A stretch of DNA of 64,000 nt from Pseudomonas mangiferae. Its GTDB lineage: Bacteria > Pseudomonadota > Gammaproteobacteria > Pseudomonadales > Pseudomonadaceae. Numbering within the stretch: the first letter of the stretch is position 1; each line of letters opens with the position of its first letter. Location: the NCBI RefSeq assembly GCF_007109405.1, contig NZ_VJOY01000001.1, positions 62,001 through 126,000 of the forward strand, written 5' to 3'. The notes beneath the pieces are model-generated. The model saw nothing but the letters and a program-made list of their open reading frames with translations. It searched no databases and was not told the origin of the DNA. Positions 9,233-21,591 of the stretch are shown here, piece by piece. Both the position numbers and the translations under genes were made by a program.

Positions 9233-11503
9233 ATGTTGAACCGAGAGCTCGAAGTCACCCTCAATCTCGCCTTCAAGGAGGCTCGTTCCAAGCGTCACGA
9301 GTTCATGACGGTCGAGCATCTATTGCTGGCCTTGCTCGACAACGAGGCTGCAGCGACCGTGCTGCGCTCGTGCGGCGCTAATCTGGACAAGCTTCGCCAC
9401 GACCTCAAGGAATTCATCGATTCCACCACGCCGCTGATACCCCAGCATGACGAGGAGCGCGAAACCCAGCCGACGCTCGGTTTCCAGCGCGTGCTCCAGC
9501 GCGCGGTCTTCCACGTACAAAGCTCGGGCAAGCGTGAAGTCACTGGTGCCAACGTGCTGGTGGCCATCTTCAGCGAACAGGAAAGCCAGGCCGTGTTCCT
9601 GCTCAAGCAGCAGAGCGTCGCCCGTATCGATGTCGTCAATTACATCGCCCATGGCATTTCCAAGGTGCCTGGTCATAACGAGCAGCATGACAGCGAGCAA
9701 GATATGCAGGATGAAGAGGGTGGCGAGTCGTCTTCTTCCGGGCATCCGCTGGATGCCTACACCAGCAACCTCAACGAGCTGGCCCGCCAGGGGCGCATCG
9801 ACCCTCTGGTAGGTCGCGAAAACGAAGTGGAGCGCGTCGCGCAGATCCTGGCCCGTCGCCGCAAGAACAACCCGCTGCTTGTGGGTGAGGCGGGCGTGGG
9901 CAAGACCGCGATCGCCGAAGGCCTGGCCAAGCGCATCGTGGATGGCGAAGTGCCGGACCTGCTGTCCGAAAGCGTGGTGTATTCCCTGGATCTGGGTGCA
10001 CTGCTGGCGGGTACCAAGTACCGCGGCGACTTCGAGAAGCGCTTCAAGGCGTTGCTCAATGAGCTGCGCAAGCGCCCCCATGCCATCCTGTTCATCGACG
10101 AGATCCACACCATCATCGGTGCCGGTGCGGCCTCGGGTGGGGTCATGGATGCGTCCAACCTGTTGAAGCCGCTACTCTCTTCGGGCGAGATCCGTTGCAT
10201 CGGTTCAACCACCTTCCAGGAGTTCCGCGGCATTTTCGAGAAGGATCGGGCGCTGGCGCGTCGCTTCCAGAAGGTGGATGTGGTGGAGCCGTCCATCGAG
10301 GACACCTTCGGCATCCTCAAGGGGCTCAAGGCTCGTTTCGAGCAGCACCACCACATCGAATACGCTGAAGAGGCGCTTCGCGCGGCGGCCGAACTGTCGG
10401 CTCGCTATATCAATGACCGGCACATGCCCGACAAGGCCATCGATGTCATCGACGAGGCGGGCGCCTACCAGCGGCTGCAGCCCGAAGAGCGTCGGGTCAA
10501 GCGCATCGAGGTGGCCCAGGTGGAAGACATCGTGGCGAAGATCGCCCGCATTCCACCCAAGCATGTCAGCAGCTCCGACAAGGAACTGCTGCGCAACCTG
10601 GAGCGCGATCTCAAGCTCACGGTGTTCGGCCAGGATGCAGCGATCGATTCCCTGGCTACCGCCATCAAGCTGTCCCGAGCCGGTTTGAAGTCGCCGGACA
10701 AGCCGGTCGGCTCCTTCCTGTTTGCCGGGCCGACGGGTGTGGGTAAGACCGAGGCGGCGCGTCAGTTGGCCAAGGCGCTAGGTGTCGAACTGGTTCGCTT
10801 CGATATGTCCGAGTACATGGAGCGTCATACCGTGTCCCGGCTCATCGGTGCACCGCCCGGCTACGTAGGGTTCGACCAGGGTGGCCTGCTGACCGAGGCG
10901 ATTACCAAGCAGCCGCATTGCGTGCTGTTGCTCGATGAAATCGAGAAGGCGCATCCCGAAGTCTTCAACCTGCTGCTGCAGGTGATGGATCACGGAACGC
11001 TAACCGACAACAACGGCCGCAAGGCGGATTTCCGCAATGTCATCCTGATCATGACCACCAATGCCGGGGCCGAGACGGCGTCCCGGGCTTCCATCGGTTT
11101 CACGCACCAGGATCACTCCTCGGATGCGATGGAAGTGATCAAGAAGAGCTTCACGCCGGAATTCCGCAACCGCCTGGATACCATCATCCAGTTTGGTCGC
11201 CTGAGCCACGAGGTCATCAAGAGCATCGTCGACAAATTCCTCACGGAAATGCAGGCGCAGCTGGAAGACAAGCGGGTTCAGCTGGAAGTCAGCGACGCGG
11301 CTCGGGACTGGCTGGCGCGCAGTGGCTACGATGTCCAGATGGGCGCACGGCCCATGGCGCGGCTTATTCAGGACAAGATCAAGCGCCCGCTGGCCGAGGA
11401 AATCCTGTTCGGCGACCTCGCCGAGCACGGCGGCCTGGTGCATGTCGACCTGAAGGACGGCGAACTGGAGTTCGAGTATGAGACGACGGCCGAACTGGCC
11501 TGA
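9233..11503 (+). CDS. clpA: ATP-dependent Clp protease ATP-binding subunit ClpA
   Basis: A 756-residue AAA+ unfoldase that partners with ClpP. It has an N-terminal Clp-N double repeat (about 1-145) and two AAA modules. Walker A motifs are 'GEAGVGKTAIAEG' and 'GPTGVGKTEAARQ'. Walker B motifs are 'ILFIDEIHTIIGAG' and 'VLLLDEIEKAHPE'. The ClpP-docking IGF loop is seen in 'RASIGFTHQD'. The length and the lack of a ClpB-type middle domain identify ClpA. It is paired with clpS and followed by a terminator. Confidence 0.97.
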   Translation: MLNRELEVTLNLAFKEARSKRHEFMTVEHLLLALLDNEAAATVLRSCGANLDKLRHDLKEFIDSTTPLIPQHDEERETQPTLGFQRVLQRAVFHVQSSGKREVTGANVLVAIFSEQESQAVFLLKQQSVARIDVVNYIAHGISKVPGHNEQHDSEQDMQDEEGGESSSSGHPLDAYTSNLNELARQGRIDPLVGRENEVERVAQILARRRKNNPLLVGEAGVGKTAIAEGLAKRIVDGEVPDLLSESVVYSLDLGALLAGTKYRGDFEKRFKALLNELRKRPHAILFIDEIHTIIGAGAASGGVMDASNLLKPLLSSGEIRCIGSTTFQEFRGIFEKDRALARRFQKVDVVEPSIEDTFGILKGLKARFEQHHHIEYAEEALRAAAELSARYINDRHMPDKAIDVIDEAGAYQRLQPEERRVKRIEVAQVEDIVAKIARIPPKHVSSSDKELLRNLERDLKLTVFGQDAAIDSLATAIKLSRAGLKSPDKPVGSFLFAGPTGVGKTEAARQLAKALGVELVRFDMSEYMERHTVSRLIGAPPGYVGFDQGGLLTEAITKQPHCVLLLDEIEKAHPEVFNLLLQVMDHGTLTDNNGRKADFRNVILIMTTNAGAETASRASIGFTHQDHSSDAMEVIKKSFTPEFRNRLDTIIQFGRLSHEVIKSIVDKFLTEMQAQLEDKRVQLEVSDAARDWLARSGYDVQMGARPMARLIQDKIKRPLAEEILFGDLAEHGGLVHVDLKDGELEFEYETTAELA

Positions 11504-11520
11504 GTGAAATGCGCAAACAG

Positions 11521-11550
11521 AAACGCCCGGCATATGTCGGGCGTTTTCTT
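11521..11550 (+). terminator. Rho-independent terminator after clpA
   Basis: AAACGCCCG(G) / CGGGCGTTT arms enclose a short loop and end in a T-rich run. It lies 17 bases after the clpA stop and can also act on the convergent infA transcript. Confidence 0.85.
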
Positions 11551-11604
11551 ATGCGACTTACAATCGTTGCAAGCCGGTATACGGTAGAGCGAAACGTCGA
11601 GCTA

Positions 11605-11823
11605 TCAGCGGGCGCGGTAGGTGATGCGGCCTTTGCTCAGATCGTAGGGGGTCAGTTCGACGCGGACTTTATCGCCCGTCAGGATGCGGATGTAGTTCTT
11701 GCGCATCTTTCCGGAGATGTGCGCGGTAACGACGTGCCCGTTTTCCAACTCCACGCGAAACATGGTGTTGGGCAGGGTGTCGACGACAGTGCCTTCCATT
11801 TCGAAGCTGTCTTCTTTCGACAT
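11605..11823 (-). CDS. infA: Translation initiation factor IF-1
   Basis: A 72-residue S1/OB-fold protein starting [20 protein letters not shown], with the core '[20 protein letters not shown]' and C-terminal '[12 protein letters not shown]'. This is the standard bacterial IF-1 sequence and length. IF-1 binds the ribosomal A site during initiation. The ORF is open 22 codons upstream, but ATG 11823 gives the canonical protein. A possible promoter lies upstream on the minus strand (TTGGCG at 11917-11912 and CACAAT at 11893-11888, spacer 18). Confidence 0.97.
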
Positions 11824-11922
11824 GCAGTAGAACCCTCGGTATCGAATGGCGAACCGGGTACGAATGCACCCAGTAAAAACGGCATGCATTGTGCCTGAAA
11901 AACGGTTAGGTCGCCAAGCGTT

Positions 11923-12630
11923 TCACGTCAGGCAAGCCCAGCGCTGATTGACGAAAAGCTCGATGGGGCGGTACTGGGTCTTGTAGTTCATCTTCCGACA
12001 ATTCTTGATCCAGTACCCCAGGTAAACCGCCTGAAGGCCCAGGCGCTCGGTCTCGCCTATCTGCCAGAGAATGGCGTAGCGGCCCAGGCTGCGGCGTTCT
12101 TCGTCGGGATCGTAGAAGGTGTAGACCGCCGACAGCCCATTGGGCAGTACGTCGGTGACCGCCACCGCCAACAGGCGGTCACCCAGGCGGAATTCATAGA
12201 AGCGGGAGAAGGGCAAATCCCGCACCAGGAAGGTGGTGAACTGCTCCCGGCTGGGCGGGTACATGTCGCCGTCCGCGTGCCGCAGCTCGATATAGCGCGC
12301 GTACAGGCTGTAGTACTCGCTGGTGAAGGCTGGGCGGCAGGAGCGGACCTGCAGATCCGCATTACGCTTGAGAATCTTGCGTTGCTGCCGGTTGGGTTCG
12401 AAGCGGTCGGCGGGGATGCGCGCGGGGACACAGGCATTGCAGCGCTGGCAGTGGGGGCGGTAGAGGTGATCGCCGCTGCGTCGGAAGCCCAGTTCGGACA
12501 GTTCGGCATAGACCTGCGCATCCATGGGCTGACTGGGATCGAGGAACAGCGTAGTGGCCTGTTCTTCGGGCAGGTAGCTGCAAGGATGGGGCTGGGTGGC
12601 ATAGAACTTCAGGCGTGCCAGCTCGGTCAT
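11923..12630 (-). CDS. bpt: Aspartate/glutamate leucyltransferase (Bpt; ATE1-like)
   Basis: A 235-residue aminoacyl-tRNA-protein transferase. The N-terminal ATE motif '[15 protein letters not shown]' and the cysteine cluster '[13 protein letters not shown]' are typical. Bacterial Bpt transfers leucine to N-terminal Asp or Glu, creating a ClpS-recognised N-degron. The start ATG 12630 gives '[20 protein letters not shown]', the usual family N-terminus; eight extra codons are open upstream. It follows aat by 54 bases on the same strand, so the two transferases of the N-degron pathway are co-directional. Confidence 0.94.
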   Translation of the reverse strand: MTELARLKFYATQPHPCSYLPEEQATTLFLDPSQPMDAQVYAELSELGFRRSGDHLYRPHCQRCNACVPARIPADRFEPNRQQRKILKRNADLQVRSCRPAFTSEYYSLYARYIELRHADGDMYPPSREQFTTFLVRDLPFSRFYEFRLGDRLLAVAVTDVLPNGLSAVYTFYDPDEERRSLGRYAILWQIGETERLGLQAVYLGYWIKNCRKMNYKTQYRPIELFVNQRWACLT

Positions 12631-12684
12631 GGTCGAACCTCGGGAAACCCTCAAGGCAAGTGTATGCCAGGCTAGGACAGTCGC

Positions 12685-13365
12685 CTAGGCGAGCCAGTCG
12701 GCGGTTGTCGATGCGTCCAGGTGACGCGCCAGGTAGCTCGCGAATTCTTCTCGCGGAATCGAGCGGGCGCCCAGGCTTTGCAAGTGGCGTGTGGGCATCT
12801 GGCAGTCGATCAGTACGAATCCCCAGGTTTTCAGGCGCTCTACCAGCGTGACGAAGCCCACCTTGGATGCATCGTCGGCGCGGCTGAACATGGATTCGCC
12901 GAAGTACAGCTGCCCGATGGCCAGTCCGTAGAGGCCGCCCACCAGCTCATCGCCTTGCCAAACCTCCACGGAGTGGGCGAGCCCGCGGTGGTGCAGGTCG
13001 ATGTAGGCGGCCTGCATGGGGGGCGTGATCCATGTGCCGGACGCATAGGCGCGGGGCGCTGCACAGGCGCCGATCACCGCTTCGAAGCAGTGGTCGAAGG
13101 TCACCCGGTAGCGCTCCTGCCGCAGTACCTTGGCCAGGCTGCGGGATACATGAAGCTCATCGGGAAACAGCACGGTGCGTGGGTCAGGTGACCACCACAG
13201 GACCGGCTGGCCTTCGTCGAACCACGGGAAGCAGCCGTGGCGATAGGCCCGGTACAGGCGTTCGGCGGACAGGTCTCCGCCCGCCGCCAGCAGCCCATTG
13301 GGGTCGCGCAGAGCCTGATGGAGGGGAGGGAATTCCCAAGAGTTCCGGTTCAGCCAGGTGAGCAT
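12685..13365 (-). CDS. aat: Leucyl/phenylalanyl-tRNA-protein transferase
   Basis: A 226-residue enzyme that adds Leu or Phe to N-terminal Lys or Arg. Family blocks include '[20 protein letters not shown]', '[20 protein letters not shown]', '[12 protein letters not shown]' and '[19 protein letters not shown]'. It is upstream of bpt in the same direction. Together with ClpS and ClpA about 2-4 kb away, it completes the bacterial N-degron machinery within one locus. Confidence 0.96.
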   Translation of the reverse strand: MLTWLNRNSWEFPPLHQALRDPNGLLAAGGDLSAERLYRAYRHGCFPWFDEGQPVLWWSPDPRTVLFPDELHVSRSLAKVLRQERYRVTFDHCFEAVIGACAAPRAYASGTWITPPMQAAYIDLHHRGLAHSVEVWQGDELVGGLYGLAIGQLYFGESMFSRADDASKVGFVTLVERLKTWGFVLIDCQMPTRHLQSLGARSIPREEFASYLARHLDASTTADWLA

Positions 13366-13413
13366 GCGAGGACGCTCGTTGAGGGCTGCGCGCAGGGCGC
13401 GCAGCCAGGTGCC

Positions 13414-14427
<1,014 letters not shown>

Positions 14428-15183
14428 TTATTTCTTGCTGGCGGCAATCAGCTCGCGGATGTGCTCGGCACGCTCGGTGCTCGCCGGGTGGGAGGACAGC
14501 AGGCTGTGGTCGCTACCTTCTTCCTTGGCGAGCTTGTCCATCGCGGTAGCCAGGCCCATGGGGTTCAGCTTGCGCTTGAGCAGCAGTTGCACCGAGAAGG
14601 CGTCGGCATCGCTTTCCTGGGATTGCGAAAACTGCGAGTTGATCAGCTCCTCGCCCAGTGCGCCGTAGTCGGAACTGGAGAGGGAGGAAACGGCGGCGTT
14701 GGTGGAGGAGGCGGCAGCCATGCGCGCGGCCTGGGAGGCATAAGCGATCTGCGCGGCTTTCTTGCTGTGACCGAGGGCGACGTGGCCCATCTCGTGGCCC
14801 AGCACGCCTTCGATTTCGTTGTCGGTGAAGGAGTCCATCAGGCCGCTGTAGACGCGGATGCAGCCGTTGGCCATGGCCCAGGCGTTTTCTTCCTTGGTCA
14901 GGTAGACCTTGTAGTTGACCGGAGTCCCCTCGATTTCGCTGCCGAGCGCCTTGGCGATCTTGTTCAGGCGCTGGGTGTACTTGCTGCCGGCGGGGGCGAT
15001 CTTGTTCTCCTTGTCTTGCTGCTTGCAGGCGCCATCGGCGATCTGCTTGACCTCGGCGTCGCTCAGGGTCGCAGCCTTGAAGGCGGAAACGCCGCTATCC
15101 ATGAGGCCGCCCGCGTCGAAGTTCTGGCAGCCGCCGAGCAAGGTGGCTGCGGCGATGAGGCTGGCGAGAGTCTGTTTTTTCAT
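14428..15183 (-). CDS. M48 family metalloprotease, lipoprotein (LoiP/YcaL-like)
   Basis: A 251-residue periplasmic Zn protease. The N-terminus MKKQTLASLIAAATLLGGC is a type II signal peptide with the lipobox cysteine at residue 19. The zinc motif H130-E-M-G-H134 lies in 'GHEMGHVALGH', and the third-ligand glutamate is in 'SQESDADAFS'. E. coli LoiP and YcaL, of similar size, act in outer-membrane quality control. The gene is separated from ftsK by a divergent spacer. A role in envelope proteostasis is an inference from the family. Confidence 0.9.
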   Translation of the reverse strand: MKKQTLASLIAAATLLGGCQNFDAGGLMDSGVSAFKAATLSDAEVKQIADGACKQQDKENKIAPAGSKYTQRLNKIAKALGSEIEGTPVNYKVYLTKEENAWAMANGCIRVYSGLMDSFTDNEIEGVLGHEMGHVALGHSKKAAQIAYASQAARMAAASSTNAAVSSLSSSDYGALGEELINSQFSQSQESDADAFSVQLLLKRKLNPMGLATAMDKLAKEEGSDHSLLSSHPASTERAEHIRELIAASKK

Positions 15184-15446
15184 GAGGGCTGCTCCTGTCG
15201 GTAAATCTTAGAGTCGAAATGAAGGGGCGAAGGTGAAACTCAGCAAGGCGCGAGTATATAAGAGCGTTCCGCTGTCACAGTGCGGAGTGTTTCTCCTTTT
15301 GAGACATCATTTTCATGGCGCTCCGACTCTGTGCCGGGGCGAGCCGATCCGGTGCGCCAGGCTGGCGTCACGTCTGCAAAGCCTTACAATGGCGAGCTTC
15401 GATGTTCAGAGTTCTAGGCGCCGCGAGCGCAGGAAATAAACGCGTT

Positions 15447-17855
15447 TTGAAGAATTCCCCGACTTCCGCGCAGGTGCCCATGTGGCGCCAGCAGATCCAA
15501 TACCGCCTGAAAGAGGGTGCGCTGATCGCCCTGGGTGCGCTGTGCATCTACCTGTGGATGGCGCTGCTGACCTACGACGCCACCGACCCGGGCTGGACCC
15601 ATACCAGCAACAGCGAGCAGGTGCATAACGCGGCCGGTCGTGCCGGTGCCTGGTTCGCCGACGTGCTGTTCATGGTGCTGGGCTACTTCGCCTACCTGTT
15701 CCCCTTGTTGCTGGCGGTCAAGACATTCCAGGTCTTCCGCTCCCGGCATCGCAGTTGGGAGTGGAGCGGCTGGCTGTTTTCCTGGCGGCTGATCGGCCTG
15801 GTATTCCTGGTGCTGTCAGGCTCGGCGCTGGCGTTCATCCATTTCCATTCTGCCCCGGGCATGCCGGCGTCCGCCGGGGGCGCCCTGGGCGAGAGCCTCG
15901 GGCAACTGGCGGTCACCGCGCTGAACGTCCAGGGCAGCACGTTGCTGTTCATCGCCCTGTTCCTGTTCGGCCTGACGGTCTTCACCGACCTGTCCTGGTT
16001 CCGCGCCATGGACCTGACCGGCAAGATCACCCTCGATTTCTTCGAACTCATCCAGAACGCTGCCACCGGCTGGTGGCGGGCCCGCACCGAGCGTCTGCAA
16101 CTGGCCGAGAAGCTGCGGGAAGTCGACGAGCGGGTCAGCGTGGTGGCCGCGCCGGTGGTGCCTGACCGCCGCGAGCAGGCCAAGGTGAAGGAGCGTCTGA
16201 TCGAGCGTGAGGATTCCCTCAGCAAGCACATGACCGAGCGGGAGAAGCGCCAGCCGCCCACCATCACCCCGCCGGCACCGGCGAAGCCCGCCGAACCCAG
16301 TAAGCGCGTGCAGCAGGAGCGGCAGGCGCCACTGTTCGTGGACAGCGCAGTAGAAGGTACATTGCCGCCCATCTCGATCCTCGACCCGGCCGAGAAGAAG
16401 CAGAAAAGCTATTCGCCCGAGTCCCTGGAGGCGATGTCGCGCCTGCTGGAGATCAAGCTGAAGGAATTCGGCGTGGAAGTGACGGTGGAGTCGGTGCACC
16501 CCGGTCCGGTGATCACCCGCTTTGAGATCCAGCCGGCGCCTGGCGTCAAGGTCAGCAGGATTTCCAACCTGGCCAAGGACCTGGCCCGCTCCCTGGCGGT
16601 GATCAGCGTGCGGGTGGTGGAAGTCATTCCCGGCAAGACCACCGTCGGTATCGAGATTCCCAACGAAGACCGGCAGATCGTGCGCTTCTCCGAGGTGCTG
16701 GAATCCAGCGAGTACGATGACGCCAAGTCGCCGGTCACCCTGGCCCTAGGCCATGACATCGGTGGCCGGCCAGTCATCACGGACCTGGCGAAGATGCCGC
16801 ACCTGCTGGTGGCCGGTACCACCGGTTCTGGTAAGTCGGTGGGGGTCAACGCGATGCTCCTGTCGATCCTGTTCAAGTCCGGGCCAGAGGATGCCCGCCT
16901 GATCATGATCGACCCGAAGATGCTGGAGCTGTCGATCTACGAAGGCATTCCGCACCTGCTGTGCCCGGTGGTGACCGACATGAAGGAGGCCGCCAACGCG
17001 CTGCGCTGGTCGGTCGCCGAGATGGAGCGCCGCTACAAGCTGATGGCCGCCATGGGCGTGCGTAACCTGGCGGGCTTCAACCGCAAGGTGAAGGATGCCG
17101 AGGATGCCGGGACGCCCCTCACCGATCCGCTGTACCGCCGCGAGAACATGGAGGACGAAGCCCCGCTACTGACCAAGCTACCGACCATCGTGGTGGTGGT
17201 GGACGAATTCGCCGACATGATGATGATCGTCGGCAAGAAGGTGGAGGAGCTGATTGCCCGGATCGCCCAGAAGGCGCGGGCCGCCGGCATCCACCTGATC
17301 CTCGCCACCCAGCGCCCGTCAGTGGACGTGATCACCGGCCTGATCAAGGCCAACATTCCCACCCGCATGGCGTTCCAAGTCTCCAGCAAGATCGACTCGC
17401 GGACCATTCTCGACCAGGGCGGCGCCGAGCAGCTACTGGGCCATGGCGACATGCTCTACCTGCCGCCGGGCACCGGCCTGCCGATTCGCGTCCATGGCGC
17501 GTTCGTGTCGGACGAGGAAGTGCACCGGGTGGTGGAGGCCTGGAAGCTGCGGGGCGCGCCCGACTACATCGAAGACATCCTGGCGGGCGTCGAGGAAGCT
17601 GGCAGTGGCTTCGATGGCGGCAGCGGTTCCGGTGAAGGCGGGGAGGGCAGCGAGGAAGACCCGCTCTATGACGAGGCGGTGCGCTTCGTCACCGAGAGCC
17701 GGCGGGCCTCCATCTCCGCCGTGCAGCGCAAGCTGAAGATCGGCTACAACCGTGCGGCGCGCATGATCGAGGCCATGGAAATGGCCGGTGTGGTCAGCCC
17801 CATGAACACCAACGGTTCCCGCGAAGTCATTGCACCCTCGCCGGTGCGCGATTAA
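15447..17855 (+). CDS. ftsK: DNA translocase FtsK (TTG start proposed)
   Basis: An 802-residue septal DNA motor for chromosome dimer resolution and division. It has four N-terminal membrane segments (about residues 25-190) and a linker with charged and Pro-rich parts. The RecA-like motor has Walker A '[15 protein letters not shown]' and Walker B '[13 protein letters not shown]'. The C-terminal gamma winged helix contains '[20 protein letters not shown]'. The frame is open from ATG 15315. TTG 15447 is preferred because AGGAAA lies about 11 bases upstream and the N-terminus then starts shortly before '[16 protein letters not shown]', as in other pseudomonads. ATG 15402 and ATG 15480 remain alternatives. 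Confidence 0.9.
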   Translation: MKNSPTSAQVPMWRQQIQYRLKEGALIALGALCIYLWMALLTYDATDPGWTHTSNSEQVHNAAGRAGAWFADVLFMVLGYFAYLFPLLLAVKTFQVFRSRHRSWEWSGWLFSWRLIGLVFLVLSGSALAFIHFHSAPGMPASAGGALGESLGQLAVTALNVQGSTLLFIALFLFGLTVFTDLSWFRAMDLTGKITLDFFELIQNAATGWWRARTERLQLAEKLREVDERVSVVAAPVVPDRREQAKVKERLIEREDSLSKHMTEREKRQPPTITPPAPAKPAEPSKRVQQERQAPLFVDSAVEGTLPPISILDPAEKKQKSYSPESLEAMSRLLEIKLKEFGVEVTVESVHPGPVITRFEIQPAPGVKVSRISNLAKDLARSLAVISVRVVEVIPGKTTVGIEIPNEDRQIVRFSEVLESSEYDDAKSPVTLALGHDIGGRPVITDLAKMPHLLVAGTTGSGKSVGVNAMLLSILFKSGPEDARLIMIDPKMLELSIYEGIPHLLCPVVTDMKEAANALRWSVAEMERRYKLMAAMGVRNLAGFNRKVKDAEDAGTPLTDPLYRRENMEDEAPLLTKLPTIVVVVDEFADMMMIVGKKVEELIARIAQKARAAGIHLILATQRPSVDVITGLIKANIPTRMAFQVSSKIDSRTILDQGGAEQLLGHGDMLYLPPGTGLPIRVHGAFVSDEEVHRVVEAWKLRGAPDYIEDILAGVEEAGSGFDGGSGSGEGGEGSEEDPLYDEAVRFVTESRRASISAVQRKLKIGYNRAARMIEAMEMAGVVSPMNTNGSREVIAPSPVRD

Positions 17856-17880
17856 TTTTCCCTGAAGTCACGAGGATTCC

Positions 17881-18504
17881 ATGCGCACCATCCGCATGCT
17901 GCTGATCGCCCTGCTGGGTTTCACCGCCGTACAGGCCCAGGCCGACGACACCGCCGTCAAGCGCCTGAGCGAGCTGCTGAGCAAGGCACAGACCATCACG
18001 GGACGGTTTTCCCAGCTGACCCTGGACGGCTCCGGCACTCAGCTCCAGGAAACCTCCGGTGAAATGAGCCTGAAGCGCCCGGGCCTGTTCCGCTGGCACA
18101 CCGATGCGCCCCAGGAACAGCTGCTGGTCTCCAACGGGCAGAAGGTCTGGCTGTACGACCCGGACCTGCAGCAGGTAACCATCCAGACCCTGGACCAGCG
18201 CCTGACCCATACCCCGGCGCTGCTGCTGTCGGGCGACGTCTCCAGCATCAGTGAGAATTTCGAGATCACCCACAAGGAAGCCGGCGACGTGGTGGACTTC
18301 ATGCTCAAGCCGAAGGCCAAGGACACGCTGTTCGACACCCTGCGCCTGTCCTTCCGGGGTGGGGTAGTCAACGACATGCAACTGATCGACGGCGTTGGCC
18401 AGCGCACCAACATCCTGTTCATGAGCGTGAAGATGAACCCGCCGGTGGACGCCAAGCAGTTCGACTTCCAGGTGCCCGAAGGCGCCGACGTGATCCAGGA
18501 GTGA
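17881..18504 (+). CDS. lolA: Outer-membrane lipoprotein carrier protein LolA
   Basis: A 207-residue periplasmic chaperone that takes lipoproteins from LolCDE to LolB. A signal peptide ([21 protein letters not shown], first 21 residues) is followed by the LolA fold with '[20 protein letters not shown]', '[19 protein letters not shown]' and '[12 protein letters not shown]'-like strands. It starts 25 bases after ftsK and ends 1 base before rarA, the conserved ftsK-lolA-rarA order. Confidence 0.96.
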   Translation: MRTIRMLLIALLGFTAVQAQADDTAVKRLSELLSKAQTITGRFSQLTLDGSGTQLQETSGEMSLKRPGLFRWHTDAPQEQLLVSNGQKVWLYDPDLQQVTIQTLDQRLTHTPALLLSGDVSSISENFEITHKEAGDVVDFMLKPKAKDTLFDTLRLSFRGGVVNDMQLIDGVGQRTNILFMSVKMNPPVDAKQFDFQVPEGADVIQE

Positions 18505-18505
18505 C

Positions 18506-19831
18506 ATGGACCTGTTCCGCCGCGAGCCCATCGCCCAGCCACTGGCGGCGCGCCTTCGCGCCACCGGCCTGGACGAGTATGCCGGCCAGCAGCATCTGCT
18601 GGCGCCGGGCAAGCCGCTACGGGAAGCCCTGGAACAGGGTGCGCTGCACTCAATGATCTTCTGGGGGCCGCCGGGGGTGGGCAAGACCACCCTCGCGCGA
18701 CTTCTGGCACAGGTGACCGATGCCCATTTCGAGACCCTCTCGGCAGTGCTCTCGGGGGTCAAGGAAATCCGCCAGGCCGTGGAAGTGGCCAAGCAGCAGG
18801 CCGCCCAGTACGGCCGCCAGACCATCCTCTTCGTCGACGAAGTGCACCGCTTCAACAAGAGCCAGCAGGATGCTTTTCTGCCGTACGTGGAAGACGGCAC
18901 GCTGATCTTCATCGGCGCCACCACCGAGAACCCGTCCTTCGAGCTGAATAACGCGCTGCTGTCCCGGGCCCGGGTGTACGTCCTGAAAAGCCTGGACGAA
19001 GCCGCGCTGCGCAAGCTGGCCGCCCGGGCCTTGAGCGAGGAGAAGGGCCTGGGCGCGCGGCACCTCGACCTGCCGGAGGAAAGTCTCGTCCTGCTGATGG
19101 CGGCCGCGGATGGCGATGGCCGGCGCCTGCTCAACCTGCTGGAGAACGCCGCCGACCTGGTGGACGACGGCGGCACCATTGCCGTGGAGCTGCTGCAGGA
19201 CCTGCTGGGGGACAGCCGACGCCGGTTCGACAAGGGCGGCGAGGCGTTCTACGACCAGATTTCCGCCCTGCACAAATCGGTGCGCGGATCCGACCCGGAC
19301 GCGACCCTCTACTGGTTCGCGCGGATGCTGGATGGCGGCTGCGATCCCCTGTACATCGCCCGGCGGGTGGTGCGCATGGCCAGCGAGGACATCGGCAACG
19401 CCGACCCACGGGCCTTGAGCCTGTGCCTGGCGGCCTGGGACGTACAAGAGCGCCTGGGCAGCCCGGAAGGGGAGCTGGCGGTGGCCCAGGCCCTGGTCTA
19501 CCTGGCGTGCGCGCCGAAGAGCAACGCCGTCTACACCGCATTCAAGGCCGCCATGCGCGATGCCGCCGAGCAGGGCTCCCTGGAAGTGCCGCTGCACCTG
19601 CGAAACGCCCCCACCAAGCTGATGAAACAGCTGGGTTATGGCGACGAGTACCGCTATGCCCACGACGAGCCGGACGCCTATGCGGCCGGCGAGGACTATT
19701 TCCCGGATACCCTGGAGCCGCGGCGCTACTACGAGCCGGTTCCCCGCGGCCTGGAGCTGAAGATCCGTGACAAGCTGGCTCATCTGGACGCGCTGGACCA
19801 GGCCAGCCCGTGGAAGCGGAGAAAGACATGA
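18506..19831 (+). CDS. rarA: Replication-associated recombination protein A (MgsA/RarA)
   Basis: A 441-residue AAA+ ATPase of the RarA/WRNIP1 family that acts at stalled replication forks. It has Walker A '[16 protein letters not shown]', Walker B '[20 protein letters not shown]', sensor 1 '[20 protein letters not shown]' and the C-terminal tetramerisation region with '[19 protein letters not shown]'. It is translationally coupled to its neighbours: 1 base after lolA and a 4-base ATGA overlap with crcB. Confidence 0.96.
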   Translation: MDLFRREPIAQPLAARLRATGLDEYAGQQHLLAPGKPLREALEQGALHSMIFWGPPGVGKTTLARLLAQVTDAHFETLSAVLSGVKEIRQAVEVAKQQAAQYGRQTILFVDEVHRFNKSQQDAFLPYVEDGTLIFIGATTENPSFELNNALLSRARVYVLKSLDEAALRKLAARALSEEKGLGARHLDLPEESLVLLMAAADGDGRRLLNLLENAADLVDDGGTIAVELLQDLLGDSRRRFDKGGEAFYDQISALHKSVRGSDPDATLYWFARMLDGGCDPLYIARRVVRMASEDIGNADPRALSLCLAAWDVQERLGSPEGELAVAQALVYLACAPKSNAVYTAFKAAMRDAAEQGSLEVPLHLRNAPTKLMKQLGYGDEYRYAHDEPDAYAAGEDYFPDTLEPRRYYEPVPRGLELKIRDKLAHLDALDQASPWKRRKT

Positions 19832-20202
19832 TTCGCACGATGGTCGCCGTGGCCTTGGGCGGTGCCTTCGGCTCGGTGCTGCGCTTTCTCACCTCATACC
19901 TGGCGGCCAGCCAGTGGCCGCGCCACGCGTTTCTCGGCACCCTGGCGGTGAACGTGGTGGGTTGCCTGGTGATCGGCTACCTGAACGGTTTGTTCCTGCT
20001 GCGCACCGACCTGCCGGTGGAGCTGCGCCTTGGCCTGACCGTGGGCGTGATCGGCGGCCTGACGACGTTTTCCTCGTTCAGCCTCGAGGTGGTGCGGCTG
20101 CTGGAGAACGGCCAGACGGCCCTGGCCATGGCCTATCTCGCCTGCAGCATCCTCGGCGGTTTATTCGCCGTCTGGGCAGGGTTATCCTTCGCCCGCATGT
20201 GA
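19828..20202 (+). CDS. crcB: Fluoride ion channel CrcB/FluC
   Basis: A 124-residue four-helix membrane protein. The family signature '[15 protein letters not shown]' and the N-terminal '[11 protein letters not shown]' are present. It forms a dual-topology dimer that exports fluoride. The start ATG 19828 overlaps the rarA stop. No fluoride riboswitch can be present directly upstream, because the upstream DNA is rarA coding sequence; expression therefore appears constitutive with the housekeeping operon. Confidence 0.94.
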   Translation: MIRTMVAVALGGAFGSVLRFLTSYLAASQWPRHAFLGTLAVNVVGCLVIGYLNGLFLLRTDLPVELRLGLTVGVIGGLTTFSSFSLEVVRLLENGQTALAMAYLACSILGGLFAVWAGLSFARM

Positions 20203-20257
20203 TGCCCCGATGCCAGCGGCATTGGCGCCTTTTCTTTTCCGTTCAGCTTGAGAGTAG

Positions 20258-21541
<1,284 letters not shown>

Positions 21542-21548
21542 CGACGGC

Positions 21549-21575
21549 GGCCGGGTACGCCCGGCCTTTCATTTT
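21549..21575 (+). terminator. Rho-independent terminator/attenuator between serS and cysG
   Basis: GGCCGGG / CCCGGCC arms with a TACG loop are followed by TTTCATTTT. The hairpin is 7 bases after the serS stop. Because cysG starts only 17 bases further on, it may reduce rather than abolish readthrough. Confidence 0.75.
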
Positions 21576-21591
21576 CCTGGCGGGATTCCCG

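Noticed and set aside
19700-19828. Fluoride riboswitch upstream of crcB
   Set aside because: The upstream DNA is rarA coding sequence and no crcB-motif fold was seen.
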